Assembly: GCF_010994275.1 (NCBI RefSeq)
Contig: NZ_WMCD01000003.1
Location: 62,001-126,000 of the forward strand
Length of the DNA stretch: 64,000 nt
From: Cyclobacterium jeungdonense
GTDB lineage: Bacteria > Bacteroidota > Bacteroidia > Cytophagales > Cyclobacteriaceae
Direction: 5' to 3'
Shown: positions 34,162 through 43,358 of the stretch, piece after piece
Position numbering within the stretch: the first letter of the stretch is position 1
Layout of the letters: each line of letters begins with the position of its first letter
Program-made: the position numbers and the translations under genes
The notes under the pieces: generated by a model
The model's input: only the letters and a program-made list of their open reading frames with translations
Database searches by the model: none
What the model was told of the DNA's origin: nothing

Positions 34162-35238
34162 ATGCGCAATACATTTGGTAATGTTTTCACAATCACCACC
34201 TTCGGGGAGTCACACGGAAAAGGGTTGGGAGTGATTATTGATGGCTGTCCCGCTGGAATTGCTGTAGATGAAGCGTTTATTCGCCAGGAGCTTCAGAGAA
34301 GAAAGCCGGGGCAATCCAAAATCACTACTCAGAGAAAAGAGGAAGACGGTTTTGAAATTCTGTCGGGAGTGTTTGAGGGGAAAAGCACGGGAACGCCCAT
34401 CGCGATCGTCATCTACAATACCGACCAGAAGAGCAAAGATTATTCTCATATCGCCGATAAGTTCAGGCCTTCCCATGCAGACTTCACCTATCATGAAAAG
34501 TATGGTGTCCGGGATTACCGAGGGGGTGGAAGAAGCAGTGCAAGGGAGACAGCGGCTAGAGTTGCCGCAGGGGCCGTTGCGAAATTAATGCTGCAGGAAT
34601 TCGGGGTTTCGATAAATGCCTATGTGAGCCAGGCAGGCCACGAGCGCCTGGACAAGACGTATCAGGAACTTGATTTTAGTCAGACAGAATCAAACATTGT
34701 GCGTTGTCCGGATGCGGAAGCTGCTGAGCGGATGATTGAATTGATAGATGAAACCAGAAAAAACAGGGATACCATAGGAGGGGTGGTGAGTTGTGTAGCG
34801 CAGGGAGTCCCCGCAGGACTTGGAGAGCCAGTTTTTGATCGATTGCACGCCGCTTTGGGACATGCAATGCTTAGTATCAATGCAGTCAAAGGATTCGAAT
34901 ACGGGAGTGGATTTGAGGGGGTGAGCATGAAAGGCTCCGAACACAACGACGCCTTTTACAAAGAAGGCGAAAAAATAAAAACCAGAACAAACCATTCCGG
35001 AGGTATTCAAGGAGGAATATCCAATGGAGAAGCCATTTATTTCAGAGTAGCTTTTAAGCCAGTAGCAACCATAATGCAGGATCAGGAGAGCATTGATACG
35101 AAGGGTGAACCTGCCGTGGTTTCTGGAAAAGGGCGTCACGACCCATGCGTGGTGCCACGAGCCGTGCCCATTGTGGAGGCCATGTGCGCGCTTGTACTGG
35201 CCGATTACCTGTTATTGAATCGCTCAAGCAAACTATAA
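34162..35238 (+). CDS. aroC: Chorismate synthase
   Basis: The last enzyme of the shikimate pathway, converting EPSP to chorismate with reduced FMN. Its 358 residues are the usual length. The family signatures are [24 protein letters not shown] at the start, [22 protein letters not shown] in the middle and the late [16 protein letters not shown]. Catalytic histidines are in GESHG and GRHDP. It follows batD by 3 bases, suggesting co-transcription, and is followed by a dispersed repeat and a symporter gene. Confidence 0.95.
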   Translation: MRNTFGNVFTITTFGESHGKGLGVIIDGCPAGIAVDEAFIRQELQRRKPGQSKITTQRKEEDGFEILSGVFEGKSTGTPIAIVIYNTDQKSKDYSHIADKFRPSHADFTYHEKYGVRDYRGGGRSSARETAARVAAGAVAKLMLQEFGVSINAYVSQAGHERLDKTYQELDFSQTESNIVRCPDAEAAERMIELIDETRKNRDTIGGVVSCVAQGVPAGLGEPVFDRLHAALGHAMLSINAVKGFEYGSGFEGVSMKGSEHNDAFYKEGEKIKTRTNHSGGIQGGISNGEAIYFRVAFKPVATIMQDQESIDTKGEPAVVSGKGRHDPCVVPRAVPIVEAMCALVLADYLLLNRSSKL

Positions 35239-35262
35239 CCACTTCAACCACTAACCACACAT

Positions 35263-35347
35263 GAAATCGAGCATGACGCAAGCGACAGACAGAGGGATGA
35301 TTATAAAGCATGTGAGATTCCATATGGCCCCTAAAAAACAATTATAA
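35263..35347 (+). repeat. Dispersed intergenic repeat, copy B (no palindromic inserts)
   Basis: This copy between aroC and the symporter gene contains the same ordered blocks as 12435-12562 (gaaatcgag, catgacgcaagcgaca, ataaagcatgtgagattc, aacaattataa) in the same order. It lacks the two inverted repeats found in that copy. The last block ends four bases before the symporter start codon, so the repeat may supply part of its leader. Confidence 0.7.
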
Positions 35348-35351
35348 TCAC

Positions 35352-36677
35352 ATGAAAAAAAAAATACCCCTTCACACCCAGATCATCATCGGATTGGTTT
35401 TGGGCCTTATCGTAGGTTTAGCTGTCGTAAAACTTGGCATCTCTCCGGATTTTACTCTTAATTACATCAAACCGGTAGGAACCATCTTTATCAATGGGCT
35501 TAAAATGATTGCCGTTCCACTGGTGCTCGCCTCGCTGATTGTAGGTGTATCCAACCTGGGTGATATTTCCAAACTGAGTAGAATTGGTGGAAAAACAATT
35601 CTGACCTATATTTTTACTACTGCCTTGTCGGTTTCCGTAGGTTTGATCATTGTGAATATTTTTAATCCCGGGAAAAGCCTGCCGGTGGAAACCAGGGATA
35701 ACCTGATGAGTCTTTATACCGAAACGGCCGACAGTAAAACGTTGCAGGCTGAGGAACTCAAGCAGCAAAGCCCTTTACAGCCTTTGGTGGACATGGTTCC
35801 GGAAAACATTTTTCAGGCAACTACCGAAAATGCGAGCATGCTGCAGGTGGTGTTTTTTGCCATTATTGTAGGCATTGCCCTGATACAAATCCCAAAAAGT
35901 AAGGCAGCACCCGTCATCGCCTTTTTTGATGGATTGAATGATGTGATCATCAAAATCGTGGGGTTTATCATGATTTTAGCTCCCTATGGGGTATTTGCAC
36001 TTATGGCTTCGCTAATCGTGGAAATAACAGGGGATAACCCCGGTTCAGCCCTGGAGTTGCTCCTTGCTTTGCTAAAATACAGCTTGGTTGTTTTGGGAGG
36101 ATTGGCATTTATGACATTGGTAACTTATCCCATAATATTGAAATCCTTTACCAAAGTCAGGTATCAGGACTTTTTCAAAGCCATTAGACCGGCCCAGTTA
36201 CTGGCATTTACGACCAGTTCCAGTTCGGCCACCCTGCCCGTGACTATGAAACAGGTAGAAGAAGAAATAGGGGTTTCGGAAGAAGTAAGCAGCTTCGTTT
36301 TGCCATTGGGTGCCACCATCAATATGGACGGGACCAGTTTGTATCAGGGAGTGGCAGCTGTATTTATTGCTCAGGCCCTTGGGATGGATCTGAGCATCAC
36401 TCAGCAATTACTAATTGTAATGACAGCAACCCTGGCTTCCATTGGTACGGCGGGAGTACCGGGGGCAGGAATCATTATGTTGATCATAGTATTGGAATCG
36501 ATTGGTGTTCCTGCAGCAGGAATAGCCTTGATTTTGGCACCTGATCGAATTCTGGACATGTTCCGGACCATTGTGAATGTGACAGGAGATGCCATGGTCT
36601 GTACCGTCGTGGCTTCCACCGAGGGAGAGTTGCCAGAGGGATTGATCCGAAAATCAAATCCTCTCACAGCCTCCTAA
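35352..36677 (+). CDS. Dicarboxylate/amino acid:cation symporter (DAACS family)
   Basis: A 441-residue membrane protein with about eight transmembrane segments and two re-entrant loops. The serine-rich hairpin SSSSATLPVT (about residues 285-294) and the MDGTSLYQG motif of transmembrane segment 7 identify the GltP/DctA/SLC1 family, which couples uptake of glutamate, aspartate or C4-dicarboxylates to H+ or Na+. The C-terminal region IVNVTGDAMVC contains the substrate-carboxylate-binding N-x-x-x-D motif. Which substrate or ion is used cannot be decided. The gene is alone; its upstream region is occupied by the dispersed repeat. Confidence 0.9.
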   Translation: MKKKIPLHTQIIIGLVLGLIVGLAVVKLGISPDFTLNYIKPVGTIFINGLKMIAVPLVLASLIVGVSNLGDISKLSRIGGKTILTYIFTTALSVSVGLIIVNIFNPGKSLPVETRDNLMSLYTETADSKTLQAEELKQQSPLQPLVDMVPENIFQATTENASMLQVVFFAIIVGIALIQIPKSKAAPVIAFFDGLNDVIIKIVGFIMILAPYGVFALMASLIVEITGDNPGSALELLLALLKYSLVVLGGLAFMTLVTYPIILKSFTKVRYQDFFKAIRPAQLLAFTTSSSSATLPVTMKQVEEEIGVSEEVSSFVLPLGATINMDGTSLYQGVAAVFIAQALGMDLSITQQLLIVMTATLASIGTAGVPGAGIIMLIIVLESIGVPAAGIALILAPDRILDMFRTIVNVTGDAMVCTVVASTEGELPEGLIRKSNPLTAS

Positions 36678-36782
36678 GAAGATTTTTCACAAACGAATTG
36701 TCCATTTACCGAACCATCATTCCATTTCGGGCGTTTTAACATTGCTTAGAAGAAAACCTTTCAAAATAAATTAGTAAATACC

Positions 36783-37364
36783 ATGCTGGAAGCACAAAAA
36801 AAGCCTGTTCATCTTTACTTAGAGGCCAATCCAAACCCCAATTCATTGAAATTTGTCGTGAATTTTATGCTCGTTGAAGATGGAGTTAGTTTTGATTTTC
36901 CGGATGAACCTAGTGCTGAAAAGTCTCCCCTCGCTAAGGAGTTATTCAATTTTGCCGCTGTAGAAAGGGTATTTATTGCCGCCAACTTTGTCACCATAAC
37001 CAAGAAGAGCGATATTCTCTGGGAAAATATTCAGGATCATATTCGTAATCAAATCAAGACTTTTCTAGAGACCGGACAATCGGTTATTGCCAGAGACCTG
37101 GACGTAGATCCCCTTTTTGACGAAAACGATAGTGAGACCGTAAAAAAAATCAAAGGAATTTTGGACGAATACATCCGTCCGGCAGTAGAGCAAGACGGAG
37201 GAGCCATTGTGTTTCACAGTTTTCAGGATGGAATTGTTAAGGTTTTGCTTCAAGGAGCCTGTTCCGGCTGTCCTTCTAGTACGGTTACTTTAAAAGCCGG
37301 TATAGAAAACCTTTTGACCGGAATGTTGCCTGAAGTTAAGGCTGTAGAAGCAGAAGGAATCTAA
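36783..37364 (+). CDS. Nfu-type iron-sulfur carrier protein
   Basis: The 193-residue protein has an N-terminal Nfu_N domain (PNPNSLKFVVNFML, SPLAKELFNFAAVERVFIAANFVTI) and a C-terminal NifU-like domain with the cluster-binding C-x-x-C at C160 and C163 (GACSGCPSS). Nfu proteins carry 4Fe-4S clusters from the SUF machinery to target enzymes. The product is cytoplasmic. The next gene (DUF3810) begins 20 bases later on the same strand; IspH and other Fe-S users lie a few kilobases away but are not in the same unit. Confidence 0.9.
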   Translation: MLEAQKKPVHLYLEANPNPNSLKFVVNFMLVEDGVSFDFPDEPSAEKSPLAKELFNFAAVERVFIAANFVTITKKSDILWENIQDHIRNQIKTFLETGQSVIARDLDVDPLFDENDSETVKKIKGILDEYIRPAVEQDGGAIVFHSFQDGIVKVLLQGACSGCPSSTVTLKAGIENLLTGMLPEVKAVEAEGI

Positions 37365-37383
37365 GGGTTTCTCAAATCCGATA

Positions 37384-38463
37384 ATGGTCTTTGGAAAGTG
37401 GATTGGTGGGATTTTAGGATTCCTGGCTATTTTGTTACGGTTGATTTCCGGAGCGTTTCCGCAGTTTACTGAAAGCTGGTACGCAAATGGCCTGTTTCCC
37501 CTTATACGAGGAATGCTGGACAGTACCTTAGGAAAACTCCCATTTCCAGCTATTTACCTTTTTGTCGGAGGCCTTCTCTTGGTATTGTTTTATTTTGGGA
37601 AGGAGTTGGTGATCAGAATTAAAGGGAGTAGAAAGAGAACATTTTTTATTTTTAGAGGACTGGTGAACTTCTGTGGCTGGGTGGTCTTTCTGTTTTTGTT
37701 CCTTTGGGGATTTAATTATTACAGGCTACCCCTATACAAGCAGCTGGGACTTAGATCTGAGCCCTTGGTCAGCGAACAGTTGCTGGAAGAAATGCAATTG
37801 ACGGAGGCCGAACTGGTGGCATTGCGTTTGGAACTGCATCGGGATTCCCTACCGTTGGTATTTTCTCGAAACTTTGAAGCTCTGGAAAACCAACTTAGAG
37901 AAGAGATGCAGCAGACCCTGGGAAAACTTAAGTATTCCTGGTATGGAAGTCCTTCGGTGAAGCCCTTTTATCCGGCTGGAACCCTGAGACGTATGGGGAT
38001 TTTCGGAATTTACTTTCCGTTTACGGGAGAAGGATACCTGGACCCTACCCTGCATCCCCTGGAAAAAACCTTTACCCTGGCCCATGAACTTGCTCATGGT
38101 TTTGGAATTACCGACGAAGGAGAGGCTAATTTTATGGGTTGGATGGTCTGTACCCGCAGTGGAGACTCCTATCTACGCTATACTGGGTCACTCAAACTTC
38201 TTAGGTATCAGTTAAACGACTTGCACCGGATGGATGCGGAAGCCTATAAGCATTTTGTAGATCAACTTCCCCAGGGAATCAGGCAGGATATTCAGGATAT
38301 TCAACAGAGCAATCTTGAAATAAGACCCTATTTTCTGGAATTGAGCAGAAGATCCAATGATTTTTACCTCAAATCTCAGGGGGTAAAAGCTGGTATTCGA
38401 AGTTATGCCCAGCTTCCCATGCTTGCCAGGGCCTGGAGACTAAAGCAAGTGGATTTGCGATAA
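37384..38463 (+). CDS. DUF3810 membrane protein with a zinc-metalloprotease-like motif
   Basis: The 359-residue protein starts with two or three membrane segments (about residues 5-25, 55-75 and 90-110). It continues as a soluble domain containing HELAHGFGITDEGEAN, an H-E-x-x-H motif with a later glutamate as in gluzincin-type metalloproteases. Other DUF3810 features are LPFPAIY, WGFNYYRLPLY and FPAG-like substrate-loop sequence. Family members have no proven activity; a membrane-bound peptidase is inferred. It follows the Nfu gene by 20 bases and converges with the histidine kinase gene. Confidence 0.82.
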   Translation: MVFGKWIGGILGFLAILLRLISGAFPQFTESWYANGLFPLIRGMLDSTLGKLPFPAIYLFVGGLLLVLFYFGKELVIRIKGSRKRTFFIFRGLVNFCGWVVFLFLFLWGFNYYRLPLYKQLGLRSEPLVSEQLLEEMQLTEAELVALRLELHRDSLPLVFSRNFEALENQLREEMQQTLGKLKYSWYGSPSVKPFYPAGTLRRMGIFGIYFPFTGEGYLDPTLHPLEKTFTLAHELAHGFGITDEGEANFMGWMVCTRSGDSYLRYTGSLKLLRYQLNDLHRMDAEAYKHFVDQLPQGIRQDIQDIQQSNLEIRPYFLELSRRSNDFYLKSQGVKAGIRSYAQLPMLARAWRLKQVDLR

Positions 38464-38492
38464 AATTTCCGAGGAAAATGCGCCCATTTTCA

Positions 38493-39818
38493 TTAAGATA
38501 CTGAATTTAGCCCACTGGGTATGGTCAGGGTGAAATTGGACCCGTTTCCCTCTTTGCTAACTACCTCTAGGGTTCCTCCCAGTCTTTTGGCATTTTGGAA
38601 ACAAAGGTGTAAACCCATTCCTGTACCTTTCTCTTGCTCAGTGCCGTAAGTGGATTTGATATCTTGTTCAAATATTTTTTTGAGACGTTCCTGAGAAATC
38701 CCTATTCCGTTGTCTTGTATGGAAATGGTAACCAAATCTTTTTGACCAAAGATTTCCATACTTACCTGTCCTCCGGAAGCAGTGAATTTAATGGCATTCT
38801 GGACCAGGTTTCTAAGAATCAACAGCAAACGGTCCGTTTCAATCTTGACCAGTGGATTTTTCCGGTAGTTGACTGATAAAGAAATGGATTTTTGCTTGGC
38901 GATTACCTTTAATATCTCGATGGTATCTTCAAATAGTTCTTTCAACCGAATTTCCTTGGTTCGGATAGCTGTGTTTTTTAATTCAAAAGAGGACCAGTCC
39001 AATATGTTTTCCATCATATTATAAGTCCTGGTTGTAATTTTGAGCAATTCTTCGTGTAGAAATTCCATTTCATCAGGGGGTAGCTCTCCCTTATTGATGA
39101 GTTCCAAGGTCTGCATAATGGATTGAAGTGGATTTTTTAAGTCATGGGAAATGATGGTAATGATTTTATCCTTCTGAGAACTGGTTTTACTTAAGCTACG
39201 GTTTATCCGGATCAATTCATTACTTTTCACTTTGACCTTGTTTTTTTGAGATCTGTAAAACCGCTTCAATGTAGCCACCAAAAATCCAATTCCGATCAAA
39301 CAAGCTAAATAGGTAATGGTGTGATCAATAAAAATCAGTTCATTGCTATCATATAATCTGGGGACCCATTGATTCTGGAAGGTGCCGATATAATACAACA
39401 CCAAAAAGGAAAAGCCATTAATCAAGCTCCAGAAAAAATAGGACCGGATAGGAGAAATGGTGAGGATAATGAGATGGCAAAGAATAAAAATATAAAAAGT
39501 GGGCCCCTCTATGCCGTCATTATTGAAAAAGTTGATGGCCAGTATGGGGTAGGTAAGTCCTCCGAATATAAAGTAGGCATATTTAAACTGGTTTCGATTT
39601 CTTAACAAGTAATAGCAAAGCACCAATCCAACAATGACAAAAAAAGTAATTCCAGTTAAAAGCCAATTTCTGATAATAATATTGAAGGCCATCATAGCCA
39701 GCATAAAAACAAAGACGATCACCAACGTAGAATTAAAAATTTGTTTTTCCATGACCGGGGTATTGTCCCAATAAAAAATTTGAAAAGCCCGGATTTTTAT
39801 TTTTTTCCAAAAGTTCAC
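38493..39818 (-). CDS. Orphan membrane sensor histidine kinase
   Basis: The 441-residue protein has five to six hydrophobic segments in residues 28-185, with no periplasmic domain of size, so it probably senses a membrane-linked signal. A short coiled coil follows, then the kinase core. The phospho-accepting histidine is H225 (ISHDLKNPLQS), the N-box is NLVQNAIKFT, with G boxes DNGIGIS and GTGMGLHLC. No response regulator lies nearby. The start is a GTG at 39818, 15 bases after the adenine deaminase stop; an ATG at 39752 is an alternative. The tight spacing suggests it is transcribed with adenine deaminase, though a functional link is not known. Confidence 0.85.
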   Translation of the reverse strand: MNFWKKIKIRAFQIFYWDNTPVMEKQIFNSTLVIVFVFMLAMMAFNIIIRNWLLTGITFFVIVGLVLCYYLLRNRNQFKYAYFIFGGLTYPILAINFFNNDGIEGPTFYIFILCHLIILTISPIRSYFFWSLINGFSFLVLYYIGTFQNQWVPRLYDSNELIFIDHTITYLACLIGIGFLVATLKRFYRSQKNKVKVKSNELIRINRSLSKTSSQKDKIITIISHDLKNPLQSIMQTLELINKGELPPDEMEFLHEELLKITTRTYNMMENILDWSSFELKNTAIRTKEIRLKELFEDTIEILKVIAKQKSISLSVNYRKNPLVKIETDRLLLILRNLVQNAIKFTASGGQVSMEIFGQKDLVTISIQDNGIGISQERLKKIFEQDIKSTYGTEQEKGTGMGLHLCFQNAKRLGGTLEVVSKEGNGSNFTLTIPSGLNSVS

Positions 39819-39833
39819 AATAGTACCGTAATT

Positions 39834-41489
39834 TTAATGTTTTCCCTGCTGCCGATTGCTAAATATCTGGGTGAATTCAAACTTTTCACCATCAAAAAGT
39901 CCTTTGTCACTTAACTTGATAGATGGAATAACAAGCAGGGCCATAAAACTCAATGTCATAAAAGGAGATTGTAGATTTGATCCCATTGCTTTCGCCATTT
40001 TATCCAGGCGGGTATAGTGCCGGGACACCTCGAAGGCATCTGCCTTACTCATCAGCCCCGCCACTTCTAAAGGAAGCACTTCCTCTGTCCGACTGTCCAC
40101 AGCAGCGAGCCCCCCTTTACGGCCAATGATCATATTTGCTGCTTTTCTCATGTCCTCGTCCGTCACACCAACCACTATTAGATTGTGAGAATCATGTGCT
40201 ACTGAAGAAGCGATGGCTCCTTCTTTCAGCCCGAAGCCTTTGATGAGCGCTACTTGTGGGGGGCAATTTTTTTCATAACGGTTGATAACCGCAATTTTCA
40301 GAATATCTTCCTGGGTGTCGCTAATTACCTTTCCGGAGCTTTCCGGTACCATGACCCTTATTTTACGGGTAATCAATTGCCTGTCCAGGGCCTGGATTAC
40401 GTTCGCAGGCCCTCCTTCGTGTTTCAATTCAAAAGCAGCCTCGTCAAGATGATCTGCTTTAAAACGGTTTACGGGCTGACAGTCCTGATGAGGAATTCTT
40501 GTCTGCCCCTCTTTGGCCATTAACTGACCGTCGATGTATGTTTCAACCACCTTAAAATCGATCAGGTCTTTCAGCAGGATAAAATCGGCTGGATCACCCT
40601 CTTTAAGTAGTCCTACCGGCAGCCCGTAGTGGCGTACGGGTGTGATGCAGGCTGCTCGGAGGACGTCAAAAAGATCTTTTCCCTTTGAAACAGCTCTGGC
40701 AACTAATTGATTTATATGCCCTTCCAGCAAGCTATCGGGGTGTTTGTCATCTGAGCAAAACATGACCTGTTCCGGAAATTCATCTATCAGGTCAATCAGT
40801 GCCTCGAAGTTTCTGGCAGCACTTCCTTCCCGGATGGCTACCTTCATGCCGTTTTTTATCCTATCTCTTCCTTCTTCGAATGTAATGCACTCATGATCTG
40901 TGGTAATTCCTGCGGCGGCATATTTGGCGGCTTTTTCACCAGTAAGACCCGGGGCATGCCCATCTACGGGCTTTCCATACTTGTGGGCAAGTTGGATTTT
41001 TTTCATTACCAGTGGGTCCTCCGCCAATACGCTTGGCCAATTCATCATTTCGGCCAGGTAATGGATAGTTCCTTCCTTGAAAAGGAGTTCAATTTGCTCA
41101 GGAGAAATGGCATCACCGGCTGTTTCAAAGGTTGTGGCAGGGACACAGGAAGGAGCTCCAAAGAAAAATTTGAACGCTGTTTTTTCTCCGTTGGCTATCA
41201 TGAACGCAATGCCTTCCATACCGCAAACGTTGGCAATTTCATGCGGATCAGAGACCGTTGCGATGGTTCCATGGACCACAGCAAGTCTGGCGAAGGAAGC
41301 AGGAACCAACAGAGAGGATTCCACGTGCACATGTGCATCAATAAATCCGGGGAGCAGATAGTGTGGGGGTGCAGCAGGGAGGCGATCAACGGACTTCACG
41401 TGGCCATTGCTCACCTCAATTTTTGCCGGATAAATTTCCCTCTTTTCAATATCCACATATTGTCCCCTCACGCTAAAAGCTGTTGTCAT
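39834..41489 (-). CDS. ade: Adenine deaminase
   Basis: The 551-residue enzyme converts adenine to hypoxanthine and ammonia in purine salvage. It is an amidohydrolase-superfamily member with the Ade-type sequence: YLLPGFIDAHVHVESSLLVPASFA (metal H-x-H), TVSDPHEIANVCG, GHAPGLTG, DHECITFEE, FCSDDKHPDSLL. A C-terminal domain contains GLKEGAIASSVAHDSHN. Length matches family members (540-590). The sensor kinase follows 15 bases downstream on the same strand. It is divergent from cmk. Confidence 0.92.
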   Translation of the reverse strand: MTTAFSVRGQYVDIEKREIYPAKIEVSNGHVKSVDRLPAAPPHYLLPGFIDAHVHVESSLLVPASFARLAVVHGTIATVSDPHEIANVCGMEGIAFMIANGEKTAFKFFFGAPSCVPATTFETAGDAISPEQIELLFKEGTIHYLAEMMNWPSVLAEDPLVMKKIQLAHKYGKPVDGHAPGLTGEKAAKYAAAGITTDHECITFEEGRDRIKNGMKVAIREGSAARNFEALIDLIDEFPEQVMFCSDDKHPDSLLEGHINQLVARAVSKGKDLFDVLRAACITPVRHYGLPVGLLKEGDPADFILLKDLIDFKVVETYIDGQLMAKEGQTRIPHQDCQPVNRFKADHLDEAAFELKHEGGPANVIQALDRQLITRKIRVMVPESSGKVISDTQEDILKIAVINRYEKNCPPQVALIKGFGLKEGAIASSVAHDSHNLIVVGVTDEDMRKAANMIIGRKGGLAAVDSRTEEVLPLEVAGLMSKADAFEVSRHYTRLDKMAKAMGSNLQSPFMTLSFMALLVIPSIKLSDKGLFDGEKFEFTQIFSNRQQGKH

Positions 41490-41597
41490 TCGACTGTTAA
41501 AAGTTTAAATAGTACTATTTCTGTTGGTTTCTAAACCTGATTGGAATAAAAGACCGATACAAATAAAGTCTACTGCCCGGAATAGTCATAAATATAC

Positions 41598-41605
41598 TAT
41601 ATTTG
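41598..41605 (+). promoter_or_regulatory. -7 promoter element for cmk
   Basis: TATATTTG matches TAnnTTTG and lies 40 bases before the cmk ATG at 41645. An upstream TTG start at 41603 would overlap this element, which supports the ATG as the true start. Confidence 0.55.
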
Positions 41606-41644
41606 CATCTGAAAAGGAAAGCAGGTACCATTCATTTTTTATTA

Positions 41645-42322
41645 ATGAAAAAAATCATCATTGCCATTGACGGTTATTCCGGTTGTGGGAAAAGTACCAC
41701 AGCAAAGGCGGTGGCTAAAGCTTTGCGGTATACCTATTTGGATTCCGGTGCTATGTATAGGGCTGTAACCCTTTATTTTTTAGAAAACCACATTGACACC
41801 TCTCAGCCAGAGGAAATAGATCGAAGCCTGCGGGAAATTGAAATTGAATTCCGGCACAATGAAGCTGATGGAACCCAACAAGTCTACCTGAATGGAGTTA
41901 ATGTAGAAAGGGAAGTGCGAGGGATGGAAGTGTCGGCGAGCGTTAGTGAGATTAGCAAGATTCCCCAAGTAAGGGCTACTTTAGTTGAAAAGCAGCGAGG
42001 TTTAGGTAAAAATAAAGGTATTGTGATGGATGGCAGGGACATTGGGACAGTTGTATTCCCGAATGCGGAGTTGAAAATATTTATGAAAGCCGATACCATA
42101 ATCCGGGCGGAGCGAAGGCAACGTGAGTTATTGGAAAAAGGCCAGCGGGTAAGTTTGGATAAGGTACAGGAAAACCTGGAATCAAGGGATGCCCAGGATA
42201 GCGGGAGGGAGATAAGTCCCTTAAAAAAAGCAGAAGATGCGGTGGAGTTGGATACCAGCTATTTGGATTTTAATGAGCAGGTCTTGAGGATACTGGAATT
42301 GGCAAAGGAGAGAATGGATTAA
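41645..42322 (+). CDS. cmk: Cytidylate kinase
   Basis: The enzyme phosphorylates CMP and dCMP. From the ATG at 41645 it has 225 residues, the standard length. The P-loop is GYSGCGKST, followed by YLDSGAMYRAVTLYFLE with the NMP-binding residues, MDGRDIGTVVFPNAELKIFM, and the LID region RRQRELLEKGQ. It is followed 4 bases later by ispH, so the two are probably co-transcribed. Confidence 0.93.
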   Translation: MKKIIIAIDGYSGCGKSTTAKAVAKALRYTYLDSGAMYRAVTLYFLENHIDTSQPEEIDRSLREIEIEFRHNEADGTQQVYLNGVNVEREVRGMEVSASVSEISKIPQVRATLVEKQRGLGKNKGIVMDGRDIGTVVFPNAELKIFMKADTIIRAERRQRELLEKGQRVSLDKVQENLESRDAQDSGREISPLKKAEDAVELDTSYLDFNEQVLRILELAKERMD

Positions 42323-42326
42323 TTTT

Positions 42327-43229
42327 ATGGAAGTTACAATAGATAAAAATTCAGGGTATTGTTTTGGAGTGGAATACGCCATAAAAATGGCCGAGGATGA
42401 AATGGCCGACGACCGGAAATTGTATTGTTTAGGAGATATCGTTCATAATGATATGGAAGTGAAACGATTGAGCAAAAAGGGGCTGGTGGTGATCGACAGG
42501 GAAGATTTACGCTGTCTTCACGACTGTAAGGTCCTGATCCGGGCTCATGGAGAGCCACCGGAAACCTATCGTACGGCCATTGAAAACAACATCGAACTAA
42601 TCGATGCCTCTTGTCCCGTGGTATTAAAGCTGCAGCACAGGGTGAAAACCGCCTTCGATAAAATGCAGGACCAGGATGGGCAAATTGTTATTTATGGGAA
42701 AAAGGGGCATGCTGAGGTCATTGGTCTGACCGGTCAAACCTTGGAAAAAGCCATCGTTGTGATGGATGATGAGGACCTTGAACAAATTGATTTTTCAAGG
42801 CCGGTTACACTATTCAGTCAAACCACCAAAAGTACCAAAGGCTTTTATGCGCTTAAACAAAAAATCGAAGAGCGGATTCGAGAAGCCAAAGGAAGTATGG
42901 AAGAACTGGATTTTAATGCCAATGATTCCATCTGCAGGCAAGTCTCCAACCGAGAACCTCAACTACAAAAGTTCTCGGAAGACAATGATGTCATCATTTT
43001 CGTTTCAGGCAAAAAAAGTTCGAACGGGAAGGCCTTGTATCAGGTCTGCAAGGGAGTAAATAGCAGGAGTTATTTTGTCGAAAATGAGCAGGATATAAAT
43101 CCCAACTGGATCGTGCCCGAAGATAAGGTAGGCATTTGTGGAGCTACTTCTACCCCTATGTGGCTGATGGAGCAAATTAAAGAACACATTCTGTTTTTTG
43201 ATACACGTACGGCTGAAGCGGAATTATAA
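42327..43229 (+). CDS. ispH: 4-hydroxy-3-methylbut-2-enyl diphosphate reductase
   Basis: The terminal enzyme of the MEP isoprenoid pathway, making IPP and DMAPP with a 4Fe-4S cluster. It has 300 residues. The three cluster cysteines are C12 (SGYCFGVEYAI), C96 (LIDASCPVV) and C203 (DSICRQVSNRE). The substrate-binding H-G-E is in IRAHGEPP, and the C-terminal SGKKSSNG region is also conserved. It lies directly after cmk and ahead of the nqr operon. The isoprenoids feed carotenoid and quinone synthesis, relevant to the CrtZ/CruF genes elsewhere in the window. Confidence 0.95.
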   Translation: MEVTIDKNSGYCFGVEYAIKMAEDEMADDRKLYCLGDIVHNDMEVKRLSKKGLVVIDREDLRCLHDCKVLIRAHGEPPETYRTAIENNIELIDASCPVVLKLQHRVKTAFDKMQDQDGQIVIYGKKGHAEVIGLTGQTLEKAIVVMDDEDLEQIDFSRPVTLFSQTTKSTKGFYALKQKIEERIREAKGSMEELDFNANDSICRQVSNREPQLQKFSEDNDVIIFVSGKKSSNGKALYQVCKGVNSRSYFVENEQDINPNWIVPEDKVGICGATSTPMWLMEQIKEHILFFDTRTAEAEL

Positions 43230-43310
43230 ATAAGCCTACAAGACGGGGGCAATCGTCCAATATTTGATAAATAAACACGGAATTAGCTTCTAATAACTAA
43301 TGTAATTTAT

Positions 43311-43318
43311 TAGATTTG
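43311..43318 (+). promoter_or_regulatory. -7 promoter element for the nqr operon
   Basis: TAGATTTG fits TAnnTTTG and lies 41 bases ahead of the nqrA ATG in a 129-base intergenic region. No strong -33 box is visible. Confidence 0.5.
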
Positions 43319-43358
43319 AGGCGTTTTTCATAGGATCATATAGTTTCAAAAAATAAAT

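Noticed and set aside
38474..38491. Small inverted repeat gaaaatg/cattttc between the DUF3810 and kinase genes
   Set aside because: Short, AT-rich stem without a T-run; not convincing as a terminator.
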